Shown here in pieces: positions 1-7,298 of a stretch of 30,949 nt of DNA; the stretch's first letter is position 1; each line of letters opens with the position of its first letter. The stretch covers positions 1 through 30,949 of the forward strand of contig NZ_JAJBQV010000025.1 of assembly GCF_020539865.1 (NCBI RefSeq), given 5' to 3'. This stretch comes from Megasphaera elsdenii. Its GTDB lineage: Bacteria > Bacillota > Negativicutes > Veillonellales > Megasphaeraceae. The notes below the pieces were generated by a model. It was given only the letters and a program-made list of their open reading frames with translations. It had not been told where the DNA came from and did no database searches. The position numbers and the translations under genes were made by a program.

Positions 1-51
1 ACGGCTACAGCTAAGAAATTCATCGCCGCCGTCCAGGCTGCCCGAAAATAA
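1..51 (+). CDS. 3' end of an unidentified upstream gene
   Basis: Reading from base 1, sixteen codons run to a TAA at 49-51 and give an Ala/Lys-rich C-terminus ending in VQAARK. The frame is open to the window edge and is followed 40 bases later by a clear intrinsic terminator, which supports a real gene end. The tail is too short to assign a family. Confidence 0.6.
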   Translation, partial: TATAKKFIAAVQAARK

Positions 52-83
52 AAGTGTATAGTTACAGAGTTTGCCATTTATAG

Positions 84-119
84 AAAAAAAGGAGCTGTCA
101 CATCGTGACGGCTCTTTTT
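84..119 (+). terminator. intrinsic terminator, recurrent hairpin family
   Basis: An A-run leads into the stem GAGCTGTCAC / GTGACGGCTC (92-114, small ATC loop), followed by five T. It closes the gene ending at 51. The stem core (GAGCTGTC...GAC.GCTC) is shared with terminators near 1862, 8851, 16181, 21315, 25888 and 30688. Confidence 0.85.
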
Positions 120-337
120 ACATTGATTGTAGATTGTTCATCGTTTGTCGTATGGGATTAAAATGTGCGATAGTTCCTTTTGTATTTGTATAGATTTCTT
201 CTGTTTACTCATAAATGAAAACGTTTAAATGAAGGAGACGTCCAGTATGAAAATGTGGCAACCAAGCTAAAAACCGGAGTTTAAATTAAAATAAATCAAT
301 TTAAAGTAGTTCAACGAAACGCCGGCATTTGTAATCA
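120..337. other. AT-rich intergenic region, possible 7-codon leader ORF
   Basis: This stretch of about 220 bases lies between the first terminator and the next promoter. It carries no long ORF. The one ordered element is a good Shine-Dalgarno (GAAGGAGA, 231-238) placed 8 bases before ATG 247, which opens a 7-codon frame (MKMWQPS, stop 268-270). It may be a leader peptide or the remnant of a lost gene. The rest is AT-rich with no recognisable signal. Confidence 0.3.
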
Positions 338-366
338 TTGACTTTACAATTAAAATGTCGTATGAT
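338..366 (+). promoter_or_regulatory. sigma-A promoter for the Cys-protein / Rrf2 / PAP2 cluster
   Basis: TTGACT (338-343) and TATGAT (361-366) are separated by exactly 17 bases, close to the vegetative consensus. The expected start is near 373, some 60 bases before the first start codon and immediately before the palindrome at 379-394. Confidence 0.8.
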
Positions 367-378
367 AGAGATGTAATA

Positions 379-394
379 AGGATAGTTCTATCCT
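379..394. promoter_or_regulatory. palindromic operator candidate (AGGATAG-TT-CTATCCT)
   Basis: Perfect 7-base inverted arms around a 2-base centre lie just downstream of the -10 box, where a bound repressor would block transcription. The Rrf2-type regulator encoded two genes downstream (790-1239) is the natural candidate to bind it, which would make the operon autoregulated. That link is inference. An RNA hairpin with no T-run is the alternative. Confidence 0.55.
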
Positions 395-431
395 GGATGT
401 TTTACTTCGTTTTTATAGGAGGTTTTTTTAA

Positions 432-776
432 ATGGATGCAAAAACAGTAGATTTCGTTACGGCCAAAACACATGATTTGATGGCAGCTCCCAGCTGTAAT
501 GCAACGCTGAAAACGGCTGCTCAGGCTTGGCTCGATGCCGCTGATAAAGAAGCAGCTACGCCGGCTTATATAGAAGCTTTGAAGCAGGGGATATCGACAA
601 TCGACGAACTATTGGCCTTTGCCGGTTCGAAACATGCCGTCCAGATTATGGGGGCTGATGGTGCTAAACAGCTTTTGGCCCATGCCAAAGATATTCAGGC
701 CAAAGGGGCTAAATTCTGTGACTGCCCGGCTTGTACGGCAGATTTGGCTATCCTTCGTGAATTAAAAGCCATTTAA
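432..776 (+). CDS. small conserved protein with C-terminal CDCPAC motif
   Basis: A 114-residue soluble, mostly helical, Ala-rich protein with no signal peptide or membrane segment. Its cysteines are at residue 22 (PSCNAT) and in the C-terminal cluster FCDCPAC, a CxCxxC pattern suited to binding metal or to thiol chemistry. The start is set by AGGAGG at 417-422, about 9 bases before ATG. It is first in a cluster with an Rrf2 regulator 13 bases downstream, so it is probably the regulated output of that sensor. From memory, similar short proteins in Negativicutes carry an 'Hsp90' label in databases; nothing in the sequence resembles the Hsp90 ATPase, so that name should be avoided. The function is unknown. 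Confidence 0.8.
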   Translation: MDAKTVDFVTAKTHDLMAAPSCNATLKTAAQAWLDAADKEAATPAYIEALKQGISTIDELLAFAGSKHAVQIMGADGAKQLLAHAKDIQAKGAKFCDCPACTADLAILRELKAI

Positions 777-789
777 GGAGACTTTTCGT

Positions 790-1239
790 ATGCAGATTTC
801 CAGTCGGTTCACTATGGCCGTTCACACATTGTTGTGTATCGATTACTTTGGCAAGACGCAAAAGGTGACGAGTGATTTTATTGCTGCCAGCGTAGGGACA
901 AACCCTGTCATTATCCGTAAATTGCTTATTCAGCTCAAAGCGACTGGGTTGATTCAAGTCAAGCGCGGGACTGGTGGGACAGCGTTGGAAAAACCGATTG
1001 CTGATATTAGTTTATACGACGTTTATCATGCTGTAGACTGCGTCGGTGGCGATTCGCTCTTCCATTTCCATGAGCATCCCTGCCCACAGTGTCCGGTGGG
1101 CAAAACGATTCACGCTGGTTTAGATGATCGGCTACACCAGGTACAAGATGCCATGGAAGATAAGATGCGCAGTATTTCTTTGGCCGATGTGGCGGGAACG
1201 ATGCGGGGCGTCTTTGAGAAACAGGCTGAGTCCGACTGA
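790..1239 (+). CDS. Rrf2-family transcriptional regulator (YwnA-like)
   Basis: A 149-residue protein with the Rrf2 winged-helix layout. The N-terminus MQISSRFTMAVHTLLCI is typical, followed by a helix-turn-helix and wing around residues 30-62 (SVGTNPVIIRKLLIQLK...GGTA). A dimerisation helix follows. Cysteines in HPCPQCPVG (about residues 96-103) differ from the spaced triplet of IscR/NsrR that holds a [2Fe-2S] cluster, so this fits better with the YwnA/thiol-sensing branch. Its ATG follows AAGGAGA and lies 13 bases after the upstream gene. It probably represses its own operon through the palindrome at 379-394. The Rrf2 family call is firm; the signal sensed is not known. Confidence 0.9.
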   Translation: MQISSRFTMAVHTLLCIDYFGKTQKVTSDFIAASVGTNPVIIRKLLIQLKATGLIQVKRGTGGTALEKPIADISLYDVYHAVDCVGGDSLFHFHEHPCPQCPVGKTIHAGLDDRLHQVQDAMEDKMRSISLADVAGTMRGVFEKQAESD

Positions 1240-1252
1240 AGGAGACGCTATT

Positions 1253-1840
1253 ATGGCACGGTCTATCTTTTTATTCGCTCAATGGTTTATTGCCCGGCGC
1301 AGGACTTGGCTCCGGATTCTTACCTGGATTACCCGGTTTGGCTACTGGCTGTTCATTCTTTATGGCCTTGTGGAATGGTTCCGGCCGCGGCCGGTTCCAG
1401 CCCAGATTAAACGTCGGAAGACATTGGTTTACTGTCTCTTTTCTGTCATCATGGGGTCTTCTCTTTCCTGGATCATCGGTAAAATCTGGCATCGCCCCAG
1501 GCCTTTTGCCTGTGGTGACGCGGCGCCGTTGGTGCCACATAAGGCCAATGCGTCTTTCCCTAGCAACCATTCGATGAACAGCCTGGCTATTTCCCTGATG
1601 CTCCTGGCTCGGCACAACCTCTGGGGGTTGCCGGCCTTGGTCTGGACTGGTATCTTAGCGTCGTCACGGGTACTCAGCGGGCTCCATTATGTCAGTGACG
1701 TCGTCGGCGGCTTTTTCATAGGGGCTGTGGCTAGCCATGTTGTTTACCATAGTAAACGCTGTTCACAATTAGCTGGCCATATCCTTTACTATTGGCACGT
1801 CGGGGCTTCGGTAGCACAGACCTGGTGGCGGAGATGCTGA
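1253..1840 (+). CDS. PAP2-family membrane phosphatase (undecaprenyl-diphosphatase-like)
   Basis: A 195-residue integral membrane protein with the three PAP2 signatures: KIWHRPRP (KxxxxxxRP type), FPSNHS (PSGH type, with Asn in place of Gly) and SRVLSGLHYVSDVVGG (SRxxxxxHxxxD). Hydrophobic segments flank each motif. In BcrC-type enzymes these residues dephosphorylate undecaprenyl pyrophosphate outside the membrane to recycle the cell-wall lipid carrier; other lipid pyrophosphates are possible. The start at 1253 is preferred because AAGGAG at 1239-1244 precedes it at proper spacing; the open frame extends upstream only as overlap with the Rrf2 gene. It is probably co-transcribed with 432-1239. 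The C-terminal 25 residues (Cys/Trp-rich) run close to the terminator at 1862 and look less conserved. Confidence 0.85.
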   Translation: MARSIFLFAQWFIARRRTWLRILTWITRFGYWLFILYGLVEWFRPRPVPAQIKRRKTLVYCLFSVIMGSSLSWIIGKIWHRPRPFACGDAAPLVPHKANASFPSNHSMNSLAISLMLLARHNLWGLPALVWTGILASSRVLSGLHYVSDVVGGFFIGAVASHVVYHSKRCSQLAGHILYYWHVGASVAQTWWRRC

Positions 1841-1861
1841 CGGGCAAGTGCGTGCAGTTTG

Positions 1862-1897
1862 AAAAGGCGCTGTCTTCATTGTACAGCGCTGTTTTTT
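1862..1897 (+). terminator. intrinsic terminator after the PAP2 gene
   Basis: GCGCTGT (1867-1873) pairs with ACAGCGC (1883-1889) across a 9-base loop, with an A-run before and six T after. It belongs to the same stem family as other terminators in the window. It sits where the 5' end of the broken esterase gene would be expected. Confidence 0.75.
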
Positions 1898-3466
1898 ATG
1901 ATGACTGGCGGCTTGGTATTGGCAGCGGGTACGACCAAAGCAGAACCAGTACAAGCCGTAGCGGCTGCTACGCAGACCAAGGCTAAAATGGCTCAGACCA
2001 CCCCGGCGCAGCAGACGTATAGTCTCGATTTGGATACGACAAAGTATGAAAAGAAAACGATGACTGTCGATGGCAAAAAGGTGGCTTTTCGAGCCTATGA
2101 AAATCGGGTGTATGTGGCTCATCCTATCGAAATATATATGTCCCTGAAGGATACTTTAAAGGAAAGACGATTAATGGCTATATGGCGAAGACAGCCCCGA
2201 TTTTCCTGCCCAATACGGTCGGCGGTTATATGCCAGGGGCACCGAGCCAGCCGTCTGAAAAGAATCGGATGACTGGAGGCGCCAATGCCATTCTCATCGC
2301 CCTCTCCAAAGGCTATGTCGTCGCAGCTCCGGGGGACTCGTGGAAGGACAACCCAGGCGGCTGACGGCACGTATACTGGCAAGGCTCCGGGCCTCATCGT
2401 CGATATGAAAGCAGCTGTCCGCTATTTGCGCCATAATGCAGGAAAATTGCCTGGTGATACGGAAAAAATCATTTCTAATGGTACCAGTGCTGGCGGTGCT
2501 TTATCGACGCTCATCGGGGCGACAGGCGACAGCAAGGATTATGAATCGTATTTGAAAGCCCTTGGCGCGGCTGACGAACGGGATGATATTTATGCTTCCA
2601 GTGTATACTGCCCGATTACTGACCTGGACCATGCTGACATGGCTTATGAATGGATGTTTAACGGTGTAAACACGTATCATCAGGGACATATAGGCGCTAT
2701 GAAACCACCAGCAGGTAATAGTCAGGCTGAACCGGCTGGGGTCGTCAACAATCGGCCTGACAATGCACCGGTCGAAGCGGCAGCTGAGACAGAAATAACC
2801 GCTGTTCAGAAGCAGGCATCGAAAGATTTAAAAGCGATGTATCCGACTTATATCAATAGTTTACATCTTGTTGACGAGAATGGGAAAGCCTTGACCCTTG
2901 ATGAAAATGGCAAAGGTTCCTTTGCTGATTACATTAAATCGATTTACATGGCTTCGGCGCAGAAAGCCCTCGACAATGGCACTGATTTGTCTTCCAAGAC
3001 ATGGCTGACCATTAAAGACGGCCAAGTGACCGATATGGATTTAGCCGGCTATGCTGTCGATGTGACCCGGTTGAAGGTAGCCCCTGCTTTTGATGCATTT
3101 GATATGAGCAGTGCTGAAACGGAAGAATTCGGTACGGCGACTGTCGATAAGCAGCATTTTACTATATACGGCAAAGACCATTCGACCGTAGCCGGGGCTG
3201 CTCTGGCAGATAAAGATATTGTCAAGACGATGAATCCCTTGAATTATATCGGTAAATCTGGAGTCAAGACGGCTCATTATTGGCGGATCCGCCACGGCGA
3301 AGCAGACCGCGATACGGCGATTGCCGTACCGGCAGTCCTTGCTCTACGCCTGCAGCAGGCCGGATATGATGTCGATTTTGCATCTCCTTGGGCCCGCGGT
3401 CATGTTGGCGATTACGACTTGGATGAGCTTTTCGCCTGGATGGATGCCATCGGTCATAAAAACTAA
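1898..3466 (+). pseudogene. tannase-B-like alpha/beta hydrolase, broken by two frame changes
   Basis: Three consecutive open segments (to about 2130; about 2130-2335; 2335-3466) together read as one secreted esterase. Recognisable parts are the nucleophile motif NGTSAGGA, the Asp motif RIRHGEADRDT and the His motif RGHVGDYDLDELF near the C-terminus, as in subtype B tannases, which hydrolyse gallate esters. Frame change 1 lies at 2128-2140: frame 2 ends at AHPIE and frame 1 resumes as NIYVPEGYF, next to an ATATATAT tract. From memory, homologues have a few more residues here, so a short deletion is likely. Frame change 2 is in GGGGG at 2331-2335; removing one G restores APGTRGRTT. The 5' end is also damaged: ATG 1898 follows the terminator T-run without a Shine-Dalgarno and the signal peptide lacks a basic n-region. 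No promoter is visible. Confidence 0.85.
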
Positions 3467-3467
3467 T

Positions 3468-4766
3468 TTACCACAGATTATCTTCCTCGTTAAACTTCCA
3501 TGTAAACGGTTCGGATGTGACTGTCATATCCGGATCGTTTTTTATATCTTCTAAACACGAGACGGAACATTCAATGTCTTCTAGTTTCAGCGTATTCTTT
3601 ATGCGTACGACTTTTGCCTGGTTCGGGTCTGTCAGGAAGGCGTGGGCCATGGCCATTTCGATGGCGTCCTTATCGCTGTTGCCATACAGGGGCAGTAAAG
3701 CCATGCGGAAGGACTTGGCTGTAATGCAGTTGGTGTATGCCGAGGAGAAGTCCATCTTGTTTACGAAGCGGTAGCTGACGATGTCGGCCATGCCGCAGCC
3801 GGCGCCGTTGCCATGGGAAGCTTCGGTAATGTCCAGGATGACGATGCGTTCGATATCCGGAGCCAAGGCGCGGAAAGCCGTTTCCTGGCTGAATCGTTCT
3901 GTCCGGCCCGTGATGTTTGGGTCCATGCCGGTACCGCTGATTTCCTTGCCGATTTCGTCGACGATGAGGACGTCGATGTGGGGCAGCTTCAGGCGCGGCA
4001 TTTCCGCTTTGGCCATGGTCTGTAAGGCCGCATCGCGTTCAAAGAATTTATCGGTCGGGATGACTTCCAGGGCGGCGATGTCGTCACTGGGGCTCTGGAC
4101 CATGCCGACCGAGAAAACGACGTTTACATGCTGCAAGAAGGCTTTCGACACGCGTTCCAGGTTGGGGCCGAAGGAATCGTAGCCCCGGCCGTGGAAGGTC
4201 GAAGCGCCTTTGTGCTTGCCGCAGCCGATGCAGATCATCTTCAGCAAACCCGATTCGTGTTTATATTTAAAGTGCGTATGCGGTTTAATCTTGTTGAACA
4301 GGATGATGCCGTCGGCTTCATAGGCATTCTTGTCACAGTATACGGGGAAGCCGTCTTCCAGTGTGGCCACTTCGACGACGTCCATCGTCGACAGGACGGG
4401 GACGCCTAAATAGTCTTCGTTGATGCCGAACTGGGCTAAGTGCTCTTTTTGGCCTTCGGCCGTGGCCCCGGCATGACTACCCATAGCCGGGAAGACAAAG
4501 GGTTTGGCACCCCAGGCTTTGAGCTGGTCGCAAAGAGCTTTCATGATTTCCTTATAATGCGGGAGCCCACGGCTGCCGGCAGTGATGCCGATGCGCTTGC
4601 CTTTGAGGGCTTCTGTCGTTGCCGTATCCAAGGCCAGGAGCTGTTTTTTCAGGACGCCGACGGGATCGGCCAGATCTGTATGGGGGAATGATTGATGGAC
4701 TTTGACCATCTGCGGGATGACGATGCCATCGGTCAGGGATTGTTTGTCGAGTTTGGGAAAGAACAA
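3468..4766 (-). CDS. LarA-like (DUF2088 / lactate racemase domain) protein
   Basis: A 432-residue cytoplasmic protein. GSRGLPHY, FPAMGSHAGATAEGQ and NKIKPHTHFKYKHESGLLKM, then GCGKHKGASTFHGRG, parallel the His/Lys-bearing stretches of the LarA fold, in which a nickel-pincer nucleotide cofactor is held by a Lys and His residues. Members of this wider family racemise or epimerise 2-hydroxy acids, but most have no assigned substrate. No larB, larC or larE cofactor gene is visible nearby. The start is TTG 4766, chosen because AAGGAGG lies 8 bases upstream. The gene converges with the esterase pseudogene, leaving one base between stops and no terminator. The family is fairly sure; the substrate is unknown. 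Confidence 0.75.
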   Translation of the reverse strand: MFFPKLDKQSLTDGIVIPQMVKVHQSFPHTDLADPVGVLKKQLLALDTATTEALKGKRIGITAGSRGLPHYKEIMKALCDQLKAWGAKPFVFPAMGSHAGATAEGQKEHLAQFGINEDYLGVPVLSTMDVVEVATLEDGFPVYCDKNAYEADGIILFNKIKPHTHFKYKHESGLLKMICIGCGKHKGASTFHGRGYDSFGPNLERVSKAFLQHVNVVFSVGMVQSPSDDIAALEVIPTDKFFERDAALQTMAKAEMPRLKLPHIDVLIVDEIGKEISGTGMDPNITGRTERFSQETAFRALAPDIERIVILDITEASHGNGAGCGMADIVSYRFVNKMDFSSAYTNCITAKSFRMALLPLYGNSDKDAIEMAMAHAFLTDPNQAKVVRIKNTLKLEDIECSVSCLEDIKNDPDMTVTSEPFTWKFNEEDNLW

Positions 4767-4820
4767 AGAAAAGACCTCCTTTTAACGTGTAATCATAGGA
4801 TTAATCTACGAGATACCCCT

Positions 4821-4849
4821 ATTATACGCTGATATGGCAAAAGAAGAAA
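4821..4849 (-). promoter_or_regulatory. possible promoter of the LarA-like gene
   Basis: On the minus strand a perfect TATAAT (4821-4826) lies about 55 bases before the TTG start. The matching -35 at 17-base spacing is poor (TTTCTT, 4844-4849). The perfect -10 and the terminator directly upstream make a separate transcript likely. Confidence 0.45.
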
Positions 4850-4856
4850 TATGCAA

Positions 4857-4903
4857 AAAAAGCCCTCGTGCCACAAAATGTATTGTGTACGAGGACTTTT
4901 TTT
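4857..4903 (-). terminator. intrinsic terminator of the OPT transporter gene, bidirectional shape
   Basis: CCTCGT (4864-4869) pairs with ACGAGG (4889-4894), extended by CACAA / TTGTG, and is flanked by A7 and T7. It follows the OPT stop codon (4954) on the minus strand and separates that transcript from the LarA-like gene. Confidence 0.8.
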
Positions 4904-4953
4904 GAGGATTTTGTCGAAATTTTAATGAAATTCTAATCTAAGCGGTAGATTTC

Positions 4954-7044
4954 CTACTTGCTTTCAGCATCTTCCGGGCTGAACTTGGTGATGAAGATGT
5001 GGCGGACGAAGATGACGATCATAGCGATGAAGCAGAGCAGGCCGAGGATGTCTGCCGTAGACTGGAAGTCTTTGCCGACCAGGGCCAGCGGATTTTCGCT
5101 GCCGCCAGAGGTGACGGAGACGACGATGAGCAAGGCGATGATGACGCCCATGAGGCTTTCGCCGACGATGAGGCCCGAAGCAAAGAGGACGCCGCGATGG
5201 TTGCAGGCTTCTACGTCTTCTTCTTCGTGGCCAGGGCTGCGACGGGCAGCGCGGGCCTTCAAGGACTTATGGATGAAGTAACCCATGACCGAACCGATGA
5301 CCAGAGGGATTTCCAAGGTCGGCGGCAGGTAAATGCCCATGCCGACAGCCAGTGGCGGCAGAGCCAGGGATTTCGTGTTTTTCGTCAAAATGAGGTCGAT
5401 GATGATGGCGGCGATACCGACACCGACACCGAAGAGGATATAGTTCCAGTCGAGGCTGGCACTGAAGATACCTTGGGCGATGGTCGTCATCAAGGTTGCC
5501 TGCGGAGCTGCCAGGGCCTGGGTCGGATCCATGCCGGCACGGGGAAGGGCGCCGGTGAAGCCATAGGCCTGATAGAGCAGGTTCAGGACCGGAGCGATGG
5601 CAAAGGAGCCGATGATCGAGCCCAGGATGAGGGCGACCTGCTGTTTCCACGGTGTAGCGCCAACAATATAACCTGTTTTTAAGTCCTGCAGGTTATCGTT
5701 GGAAATGGAAGCGATGCTGACGATGACGCTGGTAATGAAGATGGCGAAGGCTGTTGCGAACTGCGTTCCTTCCAGTGTGGCGAAGACGCCGGACGAAGAG
5801 CCGATACCGAGGACGACCAGGGATGAGATGATGATGCCCAGGATGCCGATACCGGAAATCGGGCTGGCCGACGTGCCGATGAGGCCTGCCATGTAGCCGC
5901 AGGCAGCGGCTACGAAGAAGCCCATGAGGATGGCGACGAGGATGCCGACGACGATGAACATAATCGTTACCGACAGGGAAAGGCCGGCATTGCTGACAAA
6001 GGCATAGAACGTGATGAAGAGGCCGATGAGGATGGCCAGGAAGACCAGGCTGACCGATTTCGGCGACATGTCGATGTCCGTATGATGGAGAGCCTTCTTT
6101 TCTTCTGTGTCATTAGCGCGCAGGGCGTTGATGGACATCTTGATACCGTCGACGACCGGTTTGGCCAGGCGGATCAAGGTCCAGACGGCGGCGATACCGA
6201 TGCAGCCGGCGCCGATGAAGCGGACTTTCTGTGCCCAAATGGCATTGGCAAAAGCTGCTGCAGACTGACCATCAGCCGGGATAAGCGTCGATGTCAGATA
6301 GGGGACGAAGATGTACCAGGCCAGGAGCGTACCGACTAAGATAGCCATGCCGCTGGCGATGCCGATAAGATAGCCTGCACCGAGGAGTGCCGTCGAGAAA
6401 CCTAACGGAATCCTTGTGACAGCCGAGCCGATGCTGAACCAATAGCTGAACTCGGAAGAAACGACGTGGAAGCCGTTGGCACAAAGGCTGAAGAGGCCGG
6501 CCAGGGCCGTGCCGCCGACGATATCTTTCATGCCCGTTTCTTTTTTGCTCGTGTCTTCACCGGCTGCTTCTTCTCGGCGGATTTCACTGCCGACTTTCAG
6601 GATTTCAGCAGCTGCCCGGCCTTCCGGATAGGGCAGGTCGCTGTTGACGACCATAGCCCGGCGCAGGGGAATGGTGAACAAGACGCCGAGAGAACCGCCG
6701 CAGGCGCAGAGCAGCAGGGTCTGCCAGAAGGGGAAGCCCTGCCAGTAGCCGAGCATGAGCAGGCCCGGCAGGATGAAGATGATTGCAGATAAAGTGCCGG
6801 CAGCAGAAGCCTGCGTCTGTACCATATTGTTTTCCAGGATGTTGGAATGTTTGAACATGCGCAGGATTGCCATGGAGATGACTGCAGCCGGGATGGACGA
6901 CGAGAACGTCAAGCCGACTTTTAAGCCCAGGTATACGTTGGAAGCCGTAAAGATAACGGTAATCAGGGCGCCGAGGATCATACCGCGGGCCGTCAATTCC
7001 GGCATACTTGGGTAGTTCACAGTCAAGTTTGATTGTGGTTTCAT
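4954..7044 (-). CDS. OPT-family oligopeptide transporter
   Basis: A polytopic membrane protein of 696 residues with about 14-16 hydrophobic segments. It has the OPT N-terminal block (ELTARGMILGALITVIFTASNVYLGLKVGLTFSSSIPAA) and, around residues 130-150, PYPEGRAAAEILK, a hallmark of bacterial OPT proteins. The family takes up small peptides, or in some clades metal-chelate complexes, probably by proton coupling. ATG 7044 is chosen because GGGAGG precedes it by 7 bases; an upstream TTG start would place that site inside the coding sequence. It diverges from pepD, so peptide uptake and hydrolysis sit back to back. It has its own promoter and terminator. Confidence 0.92.
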   Translation of the reverse strand: MKPQSNLTVNYPSMPELTARGMILGALITVIFTASNVYLGLKVGLTFSSSIPAAVISMAILRMFKHSNILENNMVQTQASAAGTLSAIIFILPGLLMLGYWQGFPFWQTLLLCACGGSLGVLFTIPLRRAMVVNSDLPYPEGRAAAEILKVGSEIRREEAAGEDTSKKETGMKDIVGGTALAGLFSLCANGFHVVSSEFSYWFSIGSAVTRIPLGFSTALLGAGYLIGIASGMAILVGTLLAWYIFVPYLTSTLIPADGQSAAAFANAIWAQKVRFIGAGCIGIAAVWTLIRLAKPVVDGIKMSINALRANDTEEKKALHHTDIDMSPKSVSLVFLAILIGLFITFYAFVSNAGLSLSVTIMFIVVGILVAILMGFFVAAACGYMAGLIGTSASPISGIGILGIIISSLVVLGIGSSSGVFATLEGTQFATAFAIFITSVIVSIASISNDNLQDLKTGYIVGATPWKQQVALILGSIIGSFAIAPVLNLLYQAYGFTGALPRAGMDPTQALAAPQATLMTTIAQGIFSASLDWNYILFGVGVGIAAIIIDLILTKNTKSLALPPLAVGMGIYLPPTLEIPLVIGSVMGYFIHKSLKARAARRSPGHEEEDVEACNHRGVLFASGLIVGESLMGVIIALLIVVSVTSGGSENPLALVGKDFQSTADILGLLCFIAMIVIFVRHIFITKFSPEDAESK

Positions 7045-7072
7045 AAGAAAACCTCCCAAATAAAAATTTAAG

Positions 7073-7089
7073 CGTACTAAAACGTACTA
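7073..7089. repeat. CGTACTA direct repeat / GTAC inverted pair in the OPT leader
   Basis: CGTACTA occurs at 7073-7079 and 7083-7089, one helical turn apart. Its GTAC cores also form an inverted pair. It lies between the predicted OPT start point and its ribosome binding site, so it could be an operator. No known regulator was matched. Confidence 0.4.
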
Positions 7090-7105
7090 CTTCATTGATA
7101 ATTCT

Positions 7106-7134
7106 ATTATACTCAATTTTTTTAAATTCGTCAT
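7106..7134 (-). promoter_or_regulatory. promoter of the OPT transporter gene
   Basis: On the minus strand ATGACG (7129-7134), a 17-base AT-rich spacer and a perfect TATAAT (7106-7111). The leader to ATG 7044 is about 55 bases. Confidence 0.6.
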
Positions 7135-7234
7135 ATGCCGAATTGTACACTACAGGCGGAAAATGGGCTGTATAATTACTTTTTTGCAAGTAAAAGTATA
7201 CATATGAGGATAGTAGCCCCGAAGGCCTCGTCCG

Positions 7235-7243
7235 TGGTATAAT
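7235..7243 (+). promoter_or_regulatory. extended -10 promoter of pepD
   Basis: TGG immediately before a perfect TATAAT (7238-7243) gives an extended -10 element; no good -35 is visible. The start point would be near 7250, about 50 bases before the pepD ATG. Confidence 0.5.
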
Positions 7244-7298
7244 AAATAAACGATTAAGTAATCAATCGCAGATACTTTTTGAAGGGAGCGTTTGTCAT

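Noticed and set aside
1859..1897. TTG start at 1859 for the esterase, giving MKRRCLHCTALFF
   Set aside because: These codons lie in the terminator hairpin and T-run of the PAP2 gene and do not look like a signal-peptide n-region by design; no Shine-Dalgarno precedes them.
4999..5682. Plus-strand open frame of 227 codons opposite the OPT gene
   Set aside because: Antisense to a firmly identified membrane protein; the product is an Asp/Glu/Arg-rich artefact of GC-skewed codons.
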